Positions 42,988 to 50,827 of a stretch of DNA of 64,000 nucleotides are shown here, in pieces (position 1 is the first letter of the stretch; the number at the start of each line of letters is the position of its first letter). Location: positions 17,216 to 81,215 of the forward strand of contig CAYMBZ010000002.1 of NCBI GenBank assembly GCA_964388835.1, given 5' to 3'. Below the pieces are notes generated by a model. The model had not been told where the DNA came from, did not search any database, and saw only the letters and a program-made list of their open reading frames with translations. The translations under genes and the position numbers were made by a program. The DNA comes from UBA1738 sp964388835 (GTDB taxonomy: Bacteria > Bacillota > Clostridia > UBA1381).

Positions 42988-44517
42988 TTATACATTCATC
43001 ATCGGTATGATAAGTTTTTCGCCCGCTGTCGGTTTACTGCCCTCATCAAGTCCGTTTGATGACAATATACTTTTACAGCTTACGCGGTAACGCTTCGCAA
43101 TATCCCATATTTCTTCCCCTTTTTGAACGAAATATATAACGATCCCGCTGTCTGTTTTCTCAGGTGGGTAAGTTTGCACGTCGGTTATGACAAGGCTGTC
43201 TGATTTTCTGACCACTCTCCCCGAAATTTCTAAACCGCACCTTACTTCAACAGCGTTTGAGGAGCTTATCGCATAGCCTGTATGCTCACACTCCGCACTC
43301 AAAAGAACTTCATCCCCTCCCGATATATTGTCACAATCAAGCATATATGCAAACGGAAGTTCCTCATTGATACCGCATACCGGCACTTCGGGATTTTCCG
43401 TCATATACAGAACATATATCACCATTTTGCCGGACACCGCAATTCTGTTATTTTGAATTTGGTATGATGTAATATACGGCTTGGCATCTGCCGCGTAAAC
43501 GCTCATAATTTCCGGCGCGTTCTCCTCCTTTTGTATCAGCTCTTTAATCACCGTTTTAAACACGGGTCTTGAAGCAACCTCTTCGATATTCAAGTTTTCC
43601 GATAGGATATCGCATATGGAATCGGTAAAATAGCAATCGCTTACAAATCGAATTTCCTCATTCTTTTCGCTTTTAACATATACCGAAAAATCGGAGGAAA
43701 CTGTCACGGTATTGCCGTCATCGGCTTTTTTTGCGCTGTTCTCACCCGTTCTCAAAATGATTTCACATTCCGAATCCTCCAAAAGCCCCGGCAAATCGAA
43801 AACCTCGGTAAAGGGCAATTCCAACTCAAAATACCGACACTCGTTATTGTCATCCGAATATAAAATCGACGCATTTGCTCTTCCTTTCAATACCAGTTTA
43901 TCCCGGAGCGCTTTATATTCTTTTTCACCCACGGTGACACTGCTTTTTAAAATTTCATTTACCTGTCCCTTTTCTTTTGGCAAACCCACCGTTTCCTCAG
44001 CTGAAAATCCGAACTCACCGCAAACTCCTATTCCTGTCACATTCATATTTTTATATCGTACTTCGGCATTTTCGTTCTCAATTTCTTCAACAAAGGAAAT
44101 GTTATGTTCTCCGAAAGTCTGCACTCCGATTGAGATTTTCGCCGAAATCCCCACTTTCCGCGAATTTATGACCTTGTATTTTACCTCCTCCGTATCACAG
44201 CATGCGCAAATTGACATTCCGTTTTCAAATTCCGACTTCTTTAATGTTTCGCAGAATTCAAAACAGCCGTTAATACATTGCAGTGAGTTGTCTCCATTTT
44301 CAGGGACATATAATATATCCACCTTAACTTTTCCCTTAATAATGATTTTTCCCTCATCCGCTTGCTTTTCCGTCAAAAATGCTTCAGCATCCGCCTGCAA
44401 AATCTTCAGTATATCCGGTTTAACATCCGGCACAATAATACTCCCCTCAGCCTCACTTTTTATGTCCCCTTCAAATACAGCTTTTCCTATTTTCAGTTCA
44501 CGCTTGTTCACTTGCAT
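42988..44517 (-). CDS. sipL: SipL-like spore envelope protein (DUF3794 + LysM)
   Basis: A 509-residue protein with repeated DUF3794/SPOCS modules (about 35-160, 170-280 and 310-430) and a C-terminal LysM domain (YFVQKGEEIWDIAKRYRVSC to GEKLIIPM). This layout equals that of SipL, which in C. difficile binds SpoIVA in the mother cell to attach the spore coat. No signal peptide is seen, as expected for a coat-basement protein. Start ATG 44517 follows AGGAGG. A sigma-E-like promoter lies just upstream, fitting mother-cell expression. It is strong evidence that this organism has an endospore programme. Confidence 0.88.
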   Translation of the reverse strand: MQVNKRELKIGKAVFEGDIKSEAEGSIIVPDVKPDILKILQADAEAFLTEKQADEGKIIIKGKVKVDILYVPENGDNSLQCINGCFEFCETLKKSEFENGMSICACCDTEEVKYKVINSRKVGISAKISIGVQTFGEHNISFVEEIENENAEVRYKNMNVTGIGVCGEFGFSAEETVGLPKEKGQVNEILKSSVTVGEKEYKALRDKLVLKGRANASILYSDDNNECRYFELELPFTEVFDLPGLLEDSECEIILRTGENSAKKADDGNTVTVSSDFSVYVKSEKNEEIRFVSDCYFTDSICDILSENLNIEEVASRPVFKTVIKELIQKEENAPEIMSVYAADAKPYITSYQIQNNRIAVSGKMVIYVLYMTENPEVPVCGINEELPFAYMLDCDNISGGDEVLLSAECEHTGYAISSSNAVEVRCGLEISGRVVRKSDSLVITDVQTYPPEKTDSGIVIYFVQKGEEIWDIAKRYRVSCKSILSSNGLDEGSKPTAGEKLIIPMMNV

Positions 44518-44537
44518 AACGAATATCCTCCTATAAA

Positions 44538-44569
44538 AATAATCCCATAGTAGATACTATGAGATTATT
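44538..44569 (-). terminator. terminator of rhaB
   Basis: AATAATCCCATAGTA and TACTATGAGATTATT pair with a single mismatch and a 2-base gap, followed on the minus strand by TTTTTATAGG. It lies 13 bases after the rhaB stop. Confidence 0.65.
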
Positions 44570-44582
44570 TCCTGTGATATTC
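44554..44582 (-). promoter_or_regulatory. possible sigma-E promoter of the sipL-like gene
   Basis: Minus strand GAATATC (44576-44582), 14-base spacer, CATAGTAT (44554-44561), resembling the sigma-E pattern of KMATATT, 14-15 bases, CATACAMT. It lies over the rhaB stop and terminator. Confidence 0.4.
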
Positions 44583-46070
44583 TTATTTCATTTCGCAAAT
44601 TTTCTTCCACTGCTCATATGCTTCATCCCAAGCCGCAGAATCCTGAGGTGTATAGGTATCTATCGGGAAAGAATTTTTGACAATTTTTCTGCCCTCTTCA
44701 AGACTTTTTACAGCGCCCATTGCCATTCCCTGAACAATTACGTTTCCTATGCTGGTAGCCTCAACAGGTCCCGCGGAAACGGTTCTCTTTGTGGCGTTTG
44801 CTGTGAACTGGCAAATCATTTTATCCTTAATTCCACCGCCCACGATATTGATTACACTGTATTTTTTGCCGGTTACATCCTCCATACCCTCAACGACCTG
44901 ACGGTACTTAAAAGCCAAACTTTCCGCAATACAGCGCACAATTTCGCCCTTAGTTTCCGGAACTTTTTGCCCTGTCATTTCGCAGAACTCACGAATTCTC
45001 TTCGGCATATTGCCCGGAGTTTGGAATTTGTGATAATCCGGGTCGATTAAGCTTGCAAATGGAGTTGCCTCCCGCGCCTGCTTTTCAAGCTCGTCAAAGG
45101 ACAAAAGAGTTCCCTCACGGTCCCACTGACGGCGAGATTCCTGAATGAGCCACAAGCCCATAATATTTTTCAAAAATCTTATCGTTTTGTTTACACCGCC
45201 CTCGTTTGTGAAATTGTGTTCCATAGCCTCTCTTGTAACCATGGGTTTATCCAGCTCAACACCCATAAGAGACCATGTTCCACTTGAAATATATACAAAG
45301 TCCTCATCATCGCACACCGGAACCGAAGCAACTGCGGAACCCGTATCATGCGATGCTACAGCCACAACAGGAATTCTGTCCACACCGAGTTCCTCAGCAA
45401 GCTCAGCCTTTAACACTCCAACCTTCTCACCCGGATATACCATATCCGCAAAGATGTTTGTCGGTATATTCATTTTTTTCAGCATATCCTCAGCCCATTC
45501 ATACTTTTTAGAATCGAACATCTGAGATGTGGATGCAATTGTGTATTCACACTTCATCTCACCGGTTAAGAAATAGTTAAACAAATCCGGAATAAACAGA
45601 AGTTTTTCCGCCTGTTCCAAAGTTACATCGCCCGAAAGTCTTGCCGCCAAAAGCTGATACAGCGTGTTGAACCAGTTGAATGCAATTCCCGTTTCTTCAA
45701 ATATTTTTTCTTTCGGAACCAACTTGAAAGCCTCATCATACATTCCCTCGGTGCGGGTATCTCTGTAATGATAAGGATTTCCCAACAGCTTTCCGTTTTT
45801 ATCCAAAAGACCGTAATCCACGCCCCATGTGTCAATTCCGATACAATCGATATCGCGGTCTCCGGAATTTGCGCACTTTAAAATTCCCTGCTTGATTTCA
45901 TGGAAAAGGCGCAGAACATCCCAGTACATTCCACCGTTCACAACAACCGGGTCATTTGAAAAGCGATGCTTTTCCTCAAGCGTTATCTTTTCTCCGTCAA
46001 ATGTGGCAAGCATTGCTCTTCCGCTTGAAGCGCCAAAGTCAAATGCCAAAAACTTATAAACCTTACTCAT
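44583..46070 (-). CDS. rhaB: rhamnulokinase (FGGY family)
   Basis: Phosphorylates L-rhamnulose to rhamnulose 1-phosphate. The 495-residue cytoplasmic kinase has the FDFGASSGRAML phosphate motif at residues 9-20, IGIDTWGVDYGLLD near 78, the HDTGSAVASVP adenosine-region motif near 235 and GGGIKDKMICQFTANAT near 415. The FDFGASSGR form and length favour rhamnulokinase over fuculokinase. It stands alone behind its own promoter, without rhamnose isomerase or aldolase in view, so those must be elsewhere if the pathway is complete. Confidence 0.88.
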   Translation of the reverse strand: MSKVYKFLAFDFGASSGRAMLATFDGEKITLEEKHRFSNDPVVVNGGMYWDVLRLFHEIKQGILKCANSGDRDIDCIGIDTWGVDYGLLDKNGKLLGNPYHYRDTRTEGMYDEAFKLVPKEKIFEETGIAFNWFNTLYQLLAARLSGDVTLEQAEKLLFIPDLFNYFLTGEMKCEYTIASTSQMFDSKKYEWAEDMLKKMNIPTNIFADMVYPGEKVGVLKAELAEELGVDRIPVVAVASHDTGSAVASVPVCDDEDFVYISSGTWSLMGVELDKPMVTREAMEHNFTNEGGVNKTIRFLKNIMGLWLIQESRRQWDREGTLLSFDELEKQAREATPFASLIDPDYHKFQTPGNMPKRIREFCEMTGQKVPETKGEIVRCIAESLAFKYRQVVEGMEDVTGKKYSVINIVGGGIKDKMICQFTANATKRTVSAGPVEATSIGNVIVQGMAMGAVKSLEEGRKIVKNSFPIDTYTPQDSAAWDEAYEQWKKICEMK

Positions 46071-46135
46071 TTTTATCTCTCCGTTTCATATGATACAAAA
46101 TAAAACAAAACAAAACCAAAAGTTTCAATAATTAT

Positions 46136-46164
46136 ATTATACAAAAATGACTGTCAATTGTCAA
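46136..46164 (-). promoter_or_regulatory. sigma-A promoter of rhaB
   Basis: Minus strand TTGACA (46159-46164), 17-base spacer, TATAAT (46136-46141): a full consensus promoter, 65 bases before rhaB. The leader is A/T-rich (polyT/G tracts) with no clear structure. Confidence 0.7.
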
Positions 46165-46193
46165 CAATATATCAACAAAATATTCAAATTTAC

Positions 46194-46222
46194 TGGACTT
46201 TAATTTTAATATATGATATAAT
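46194..46222 (+). promoter_or_regulatory. sigma-A promoter of the SLH protein gene
   Basis: TGGACT (46194-46199), 17-base spacer, TATAAT (46217-46222), 35 bases before the start; divergent from the rhaB promoter. Confidence 0.5.
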
Positions 46223-46257
46223 GACTTTAAGTTTGTTACCGAAAGGAGATATATAAT

Positions 46258-47289
46258 ATGAATAAAATAAAAATTTCAGCGGTTTTGCTTTCTATTGCGC
46301 TCGCTTCATCAGGCATGGCAAGCGCCGCAAGCTTCACAGATATGCCGACAGATGCCGCGGCAAGCACCGCTATCGAAAATGCCGTTTCCAACGGTATACT
46401 GTCCGGTTATGAGGACAACACGGTACGTCCCGACGCAAACATACGTCGTTCGGAGATGGCGGCAATCATCACAAGAGCATGCAAGGTGGATAAAGAGGGC
46501 GATATTTCACGTTTTGTTGACGTTAAATCCGATGATTGGTTTTATTCCGCCATTGCAAAAGCATATGAAATGGGCGCTTTCGCCGGAGACGGAAATAACA
46601 TGAATCCGAACAACAACATTACTTTCCAGGAATGTTTCACGGTTCTTTCACAAGTTTTCGACCTAGTTCCGCCTTACACAAGACCTACATCTATGCCAAA
46701 TCCCGTTCCGTCGGGTTCATTGGTATCGGGAAGCCGTCTTTACGACATAAGTTCGCTGGATTCTTTCAGTGACAAAAACGATATTGCAGATTGGGCAAAG
46801 GTATTTATTGCCGGCGTCGTTGCAAACGGCGGCTGGAACGGCGTGAACGGAAAAATCACTCCAACCGCATACATAACAAGAGCACAATTCGCACAAGTTA
46901 TGGACAACCTCATTAAAAACTATATCGACACTCCCGGAACATATTCCGCTCTCCTCGACGGAAACACCATGATAAGATGCGACGGCGTGGTTTTGGAAAA
47001 CGTTACGACAAATGACGATATTTATATCGGAGACAGTGTTTCCGCAAACGGCATAACCGTAAATAACGTGACCGCTAACAAGAGATTTGTTGTCCGCGGA
47101 TGCGCGACACCGGTTACCGACGAAAACGGTGCACTTACCTACGGAGCTGAGGGAATAAATGTTACCGGTCATTTTGAAGCAATGCGCGTAATCAGACCGT
47201 ACATTAACCTGAATATGTCCTCCGCCACATACGGCACCGTGTATTCGGTACACGACACCAACCTTTCTATCGGCATTGCAATTAAGTAA
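46258..47289 (+). CDS. S-layer homology domain surface protein
   Basis: A 343-residue exported protein. A signal peptide (MNKIKISAVLLSIALASSGM, cleavage near ASA) is followed by three SLH modules: about 25-75 (FTDMPTDAAASTAIENAVSN, GYEDNTVRPDANIRRSEMAA), about 78-130 (FVDVKSDDWFYSAIAKAYEM) and about 160-220 (SFSDKNDIADWAKVFIAGVV, ITPTAYITRAQFAQVMDNL). SLH modules bind pyruvylated secondary wall polymers. The C-terminal 120 residues look beta-rich (GITVNNVTANKRFVVRGC) and have no recognised family. AAAGGAGA precedes the ATG. It could be a minor S-layer or wall-associated protein. Confidence 0.85.
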   Translation: MNKIKISAVLLSIALASSGMASAASFTDMPTDAAASTAIENAVSNGILSGYEDNTVRPDANIRRSEMAAIITRACKVDKEGDISRFVDVKSDDWFYSAIAKAYEMGAFAGDGNNMNPNNNITFQECFTVLSQVFDLVPPYTRPTSMPNPVPSGSLVSGSRLYDISSLDSFSDKNDIADWAKVFIAGVVANGGWNGVNGKITPTAYITRAQFAQVMDNLIKNYIDTPGTYSALLDGNTMIRCDGVVLENVTTNDDIYIGDSVSANGITVNNVTANKRFVVRGCATPVTDENGALTYGAEGINVTGHFEAMRVIRPYINLNMSSATYGTVYSVHDTNLSIGIAIK

Positions 47290-47310
47290 TATTTTATAAG
47301 GATTGATATA

Positions 47311-47571
47311 ATGGGAAAATTTTCATACACTCCGCACGGTGTGTGCTCAGCGCAGATTGATTTTGAAATAGATAACGGAATTGTGAAAAATGTATGTTTC
47401 ACCCGCGGCTGTAACGGTAATACGCAAGGAATTGCCAAGCTTGCCGAGGGGATGGAAGCAAAAGAAGTTATCGCTCGTCTAAAAGGCGTCAACTGTAACG
47501 GCAGAGGCACAAGCTGTCCTGACCAGCTCGCCCGCGCGCTTGAAGCCGCATTGGAATCGGATACAAAATAA
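47311..47571 (+). CDS. TSCPD domain protein
   Basis: An 86-residue small protein of the TSCPD family (TIGR03905 type). The defining motif appears as GRGTSCPDQLARAL near residue 64, with further cysteines in HGVCS (12), KNVCFTRGCNGN (30, 35) and GVNCNG (61). In ribonucleotide reductases this domain is linked to metal binding; stand-alone members are uncharacterised but widespread in Clostridia. It follows the SLH gene by 21 bases with AAGGAT as site, and may be co-transcribed. Confidence 0.85.
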   Translation: MGKFSYTPHGVCSAQIDFEIDNGIVKNVCFTRGCNGNTQGIAKLAEGMEAKEVIARLKGVNCNGRGTSCPDQLARALEAALESDTK

Positions 47572-47575
47572 TAAG

Positions 47576-47604
47576 TCATATTTTTCAAAAAGCGTTCATA
47601 TAAT
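47576..47604 (+). promoter_or_regulatory. possible sigma-E promoter of the gerM-like gene
   Basis: TCATATT (47576-47582), 14-base spacer, CATATAAT (47597-47604). The -35 fits KMATATT exactly and the -10 differs from CATACAMT at one base. GerM in Bacillus belongs to the sigma-E regulon. It lies inside the terminator region of the preceding gene. Confidence 0.5.
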
Positions 47605-47622
47605 TTTATGAGCGCTTTTTTT
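47587..47622 (+). terminator. terminator of the SLH-TSCPD transcript
   Basis: AAAAAGCG (47587-47594) and CGCTTTTT (47613-47620) with partial inner pairing (TCAT/ATGA), then TTT. It begins 16 bases after the TSCPD stop. Confidence 0.7.
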
Positions 47623-47660
47623 CGCAAATATTCTGTATTTATGTTTTAAGGGAGACACTT

Positions 47661-48149
47661 ATGAAAAGAATGTTATTTTTTTGCTGTTTGTGTTTTTTGG
47701 TCATTTTCGGATTATCCTATCAATCAAAAAAGGAGCACACAGCTCCCGTATCGGAAATTTATTATACCGACCGAGTTTTAAGACGTCTTGTTCCAATGCC
47801 TCTTGTTCTGCCGGATGACACAAAAAAAGCCGCCGATGAAATGATAAACGCTATAATCGACGGCAAGGATTATAACCGAGATATACTCAGGCTTTTCCCC
47901 AAAAAAAGGGATTGTATCACAGTAACCGTGTCGGGCGATACGGCATATGTTAATCTGTCAGGTCAGCTTCGCGAGGCAGTTCCGAAAACGCGCGAAGCGG
48001 AATACCTTGCAATATATCAAATAGTCAATTCCCTCACTTCAATAAACGGAATTACCAATGTCCGCTTCACCGTAGACGGCGATACATGCAAAAATTTTCT
48101 CGGATTTTTGGATATGCGTGAGGTATTTACGGCAAATTCTTCGGCTTAA
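47661..48149 (+). CDS. GerMN domain protein (sporulation GerM-like)
   Basis: A 162-residue exported protein with an N-terminal membrane signal (MKRMLFFCCLCFLVIFGLSY); a lipobox-like FCCLC stretch makes lipidation possible. The GerMN domain covers about residues 35-150: YYTDRVLRRLVPMPLVLPDD, AADEMINAIIDG, DTAYVNLSGQLREAV, and EYLAIYQIVNSLTSINGITN with VRFTVDG. Bacillus GerM has two such domains; this has one. GerM acts in the mother-cell envelope around the forespore and stabilises the feeding-tube complex. AAGGGAGA precedes the ATG. A sigma-E-like promoter fits this role. Confidence 0.82.
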   Translation: MKRMLFFCCLCFLVIFGLSYQSKKEHTAPVSEIYYTDRVLRRLVPMPLVLPDDTKKAADEMINAIIDGKDYNRDILRLFPKKRDCITVTVSGDTAYVNLSGQLREAVPKTREAEYLAIYQIVNSLTSINGITNVRFTVDGDTCKNFLGFLDMREVFTANSSA

Positions 48150-48160
48150 TTTGCAGTATC
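48138..48160 (+). repeat. 23-bp direct repeat, left copy
   Basis: Matches 49316-49338 at 22 of 23 positions (core GGCTTAATTTGCAGTATC identical). This copy covers the last codons and stop of the gerM-like gene. Confidence 0.75.
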
Positions 48161-48165
48161 GTCTT

Positions 48166-48797
48166 TTAATCACGCTCTTCTGTGGGAATTTGAGGATAAT
48201 TATATGCATATTTCGATGGTGAAATTCCGAATTCTTTTTTAAAAAGTTTCCTAAAATACACTTCACTGACAAAAGAGCGATTTGCAATTTCAGCCATAGA
48301 AATATCCTTATCTCTGTAATGCTCCGTTATATAGGCGATGGACTTTTCTATTTTGGGATTTTTCTTCGGCAATACGAAATTTTGCGTGTGACATTCGCCC
48401 AATATCTCATACAGTATAGCGGTTGCCTGATATTTGTATCCCTTTTCTTTTTTGTTCCAGCAATTCAAAATTCGCACGAACAATTCTTTCAGCACTTCGG
48501 CATTTTGCGGAGAAAAATATTCTACCGCATTTGTATGATAATTTACAGAATCAAAATGTATTACAATTAATTTGTCTCCGCGTGCGATTCGCCTGTAATC
48601 CAATCTTTCCGGTACATATGCAACACATCCGTCAAACAGAGGAAATTCTTTTGTTCCCACCACCAAGCACACATCCGCACGCAATCTGAAAGATAGCGCA
48701 CTGAAGTTGCGCCCTTTGTTAAAAAGTTTATATTTTTTTGGTCGAGCATAATAACATCCAGTATATTCAGTGAAAGAATTTCATTTTCGAAAAACAT
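48166..48797 (-). pseudogene. AraC family regulator, frameshifted and truncated
   Basis: ATG at 48797 has GGAGG 8 bases upstream and starts MFFENEILSLNILDV. A one-base loss near 48748-48756 then shifts the frame; the other frame continues YYARPKKYKLFNKGRNFSAL and SFRLRADV through the cupin-like sensing half to an AraC helix-turn-helix (SMAEIANRSFVSEVYFRKLF). The protein ends at SKYAYNYPQIPTEERD, without the second helix-turn-helix that AraC proteins need to bind DNA. Loss between the two similar FKKE..G.SPS.Y segments could explain that. It is divergent from a broken xylanase gene, the usual partner of such a regulator. Non-functional on present reading, unless the window has sequencing errors. 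Confidence 0.8.
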
Positions 48798-48823
48798 AAC
48801 ATTTCCTCCGATTATTTAGGACT

Positions 48824-48852
48824 ATTATGGCAAAAAAGTATCGAAAAATCAA
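48824..48852 (-). promoter_or_regulatory. promoter of the araC-like pseudogene
   Basis: Minus strand TTGATT (48847-48852), 17-base spacer, CATAAT (48824-48829), 27 bases before the start codon. Confidence 0.45.
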
Positions 48853-48936
48853 CCCATATTATCGAATTACGGATTGCCTTTTTATACTTTTTTTATCATC
48901 ATAACTGTATAAATATGCAAACGGAGGTATTTTAAA

Positions 48937-49271
48937 ATGAATGAAATACGAAAAATTTTGGACCTTTTTTATCAACACGATAGTGAACTTAACTCAAAAA
49001 TCGCATCAGGTATTGAAAAAAATCGAAAGGGCATCGCCAAAATAACACTTACGGATGAACAGGTGAGCCTTTAAGGAATGTCACTGTTCGCGTAAAACAA
49101 AAGAATCACGAATTTCGGTTCGGCGCCAATATTTTTATGTTGGATCAGTTGGAGACCGAGGAGAAAAACAAGCAATACAAAGAGCGCTTTGTCGAACTGT
49201 TTAACATGGCAACATTGCCGTTTTACTGGAATACCTTGGAGCCGACCTTAAATGTTAAAATGAAAATCTAA
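48937..49271 (+). pseudogene. GH10 endo-xylanase, frameshifted 5' remnant
   Basis: ATG at 48937 follows GGAGGT. The first frame (45 codons) ends at TAA 49072 after ITLTDEQ. Shifting by one base near 49063 restores PLRNVTVRVKQKNHEFRFGA, then NIFMLDQLETEEKNKQYKE and FNMATLPFYWNTLEP, which is the recognised opening of clostridial GH10 xylanases. The frame then runs into the left arm of a 19-bp inverted repeat and stops at 49269. The catalytic glutamates and some 250 or more residues are missing, so it cannot be active. Normal GH10 enzymes cut beta-1,4-xylan. Confidence 0.8.
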
Positions 49272-49287
49272 CATTTAAGGTCGGCTC
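49239..49287 (+). repeat. 19-bp perfect inverted repeat at the xylanase break
   Basis: GAGCCGACCTTAAATGTTA (49239-49257) is repeated exactly in reverse complement at 49269-49287 with an 11-base loop, followed by ATTTTTTATAT. It would form a strong plus-strand terminator. The left arm begins in xylanase codons (the LEP of WNTLEP), so the repeat arose at or made the break. Confidence 0.85.
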
Positions 49288-49315
49288 ATTTTTTATATGT
49301 TGTTTTTAATTCCGC

Positions 49316-49338
49316 TCTTTGGCTTAATTTGCAGTATC
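49316..49338 (+). repeat. 23-bp direct repeat, right copy
   Basis: Second copy of the repeat at 48138-48160. It covers the last codons and stop of the MATE gene on the minus strand. The two copies bracket the decayed araC/xylanase segment of about 1.15 kb. Confidence 0.75.
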
Positions 49339-50712
49339 CGGCATAACGACGATTTTTTTCCTTTTTGCCTTTTTCAAAAACGCATATGCAAATATCGATG
49401 TCAAAACCTCGGCAATCGGAAATGTCCACCAAACGCTTTCAAGTACATTCCCCGAAAGCGTGAAGATGTACGCAATCGGGAACACAAATACAACCAAACG
49501 CAAAAGTGCAAGCAACAGCGGATATACGGCATATTCAAGTGCTTGCAAAACTCCCTGTACAGCAACGGAAAAACCCATAAACACAAATCCGACACTTGCC
49601 GTTCTTACCGCTCTTGCGCAAACCTCCGCAAGTGCCGCCGAGGCACCGCCTGATAACGCAAACAGCATTGAAAGCGGTCTTGCCGCAATTCCAAATAATA
49701 TTGTAATGACAAACGTTGTAATCAATGTGTCCGCTATACCGTATTTTATGCATTGCTCGGCACGTTTTTTATCGTTCATTCCGTAGTTAAACGAAAGTAT
49801 TGTAATAATGGTATTTGAAAGTCCGAAAGAGGAGAAAAGCGCAATTTGCTGAATTTTATAATAAATTCCGAAAGTTCCGACCAAAATTACCGAATCGACG
49901 TCTGCAGCACCCAAAATCGCATTCATTCCGCTCATCATAACCGAAAGCAATGCCTGCATAACCGCCGCCGAGGTACCTATTCTGTATATACCCTTTATAA
50001 CGGATATGTTCGGTCTTATATACTTCATATCACCTCCGATTTCCTTATTCGCCAAATAATGAAAAGCCATTGCGACAAACAACGATACAAACTGTCCTAT
50101 AACCGTTGCCCATGCCGCTCCCGCAACTCCCATATTAAGTGGAAAGATAAACACATAGTCCAGGGCAATATTTGTAACAGCCCCCAAAATCTGCGAAACA
50201 GTTGAATATCCCGTTTTGCCCGTTGCCTGGAGAAACCGTTCATATATAGTGTAGCCTATCGACCCGAAAGAGAAACAGGTACATATTTTCAAATAAGATA
50301 CACCCATTTTTAAAACCTCTTCGTCATTTGTAAAAAGTCTTATGAATTTTTCGGAACAGAAAACCCCGAATAGCAGAAAAACCGCATATATCGCAAAAGC
50401 CGCAAATATACCGTTTCCTGCCACCGTATTCACCTTTTCTCGGTTCTTTTCTCCGAGACTTTTGGACAACAGAGCATTCAAGCCCACACCCGTTCCCACG
50501 CCGATTGCTATTATCATAATCTGAACCGGGAATGCAATGGTAAGTGCTTCATTCGCAAGTGCGCCGACTTTATCCATATTTGCAACAAATACGCTGTCCA
50601 CCACATTATACAGCGCCTGTAAAACCATTGATATAATCATCGGCAGACCCATTTTCCAAAAAAGTTGTTTAAGCGGCGTTACCGCCATTTTGTTTTGCTT
50701 AAATTCTTTCAT
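49324..50712 (-). CDS. MATE family efflux transporter
   Basis: A 462-residue membrane antiporter with about 12 hydrophobic segments that exports cationic drugs or metabolites using a Na+ or H+ gradient. The opening TPLKQLFWKMGLPMIISMVL and ALYNVVDSVFVANM are typical, as is the repeat opening in the second half (YRIGTSAAVMQALLSVMMSG, GTFGIYYKIQQIALF). The start ATG at 50712 has GGGAGG 5 bases upstream. A GTG-initiated frame reaches 69 bases further up through a terminator hairpin and is in frame with the gene. Substrate unknown. Confidence 0.92.
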   Translation of the reverse strand: MKEFKQNKMAVTPLKQLFWKMGLPMIISMVLQALYNVVDSVFVANMDKVGALANEALTIAFPVQIMIIAIGVGTGVGLNALLSKSLGEKNREKVNTVAGNGIFAAFAIYAVFLLFGVFCSEKFIRLFTNDEEVLKMGVSYLKICTCFSFGSIGYTIYERFLQATGKTGYSTVSQILGAVTNIALDYVFIFPLNMGVAGAAWATVIGQFVSLFVAMAFHYLANKEIGGDMKYIRPNISVIKGIYRIGTSAAVMQALLSVMMSGMNAILGAADVDSVILVGTFGIYYKIQQIALFSSFGLSNTIITILSFNYGMNDKKRAEQCIKYGIADTLITTFVITILFGIAARPLSMLFALSGGASAALAEVCARAVRTASVGFVFMGFSVAVQGVLQALEYAVYPLLLALLRLVVFVFPIAYIFTLSGNVLESVWWTFPIAEVLTSIFAYAFLKKAKRKKIVVMPDTAN

Positions 50713-50734
50713 TTTTACCTCCCGTAAAACACAA

Positions 50735-50770
50735 AAAAGGTGTAAGTCCGCAGTTGGACTTACACCTTTT
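50735..50770 (-). terminator. terminator hairpin in the MATE leader (attenuator)
   Basis: AAAAGGTGTAAGTCC (50735-50749) and GGACTTACACCTTTT (50756-50770) form a 15-bp perfect stem with a 6-base loop. On the minus strand a run of six Ts follows. It lies about 15-50 bases after the predicted transcription start and 23 bases before the MATE start codon, so MATE expression probably requires read-through. Confidence 0.7.
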
Positions 50771-50790
50771 CGGTTACTCACTATGCAAGT

Positions 50791-50819
50791 ATTGTATCAC
50801 AATTTCCGAAAAAAATCAA
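50791..50819 (-). promoter_or_regulatory. sigma-A promoter of the MATE gene
   Basis: Minus strand TTGATT (50814-50819), 17-base spacer, TACAAT (50791-50796). The leader between this and the MATE start is taken up by the terminator hairpin. Confidence 0.55.
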
Positions 50820-50827
50820 GCATTTTT

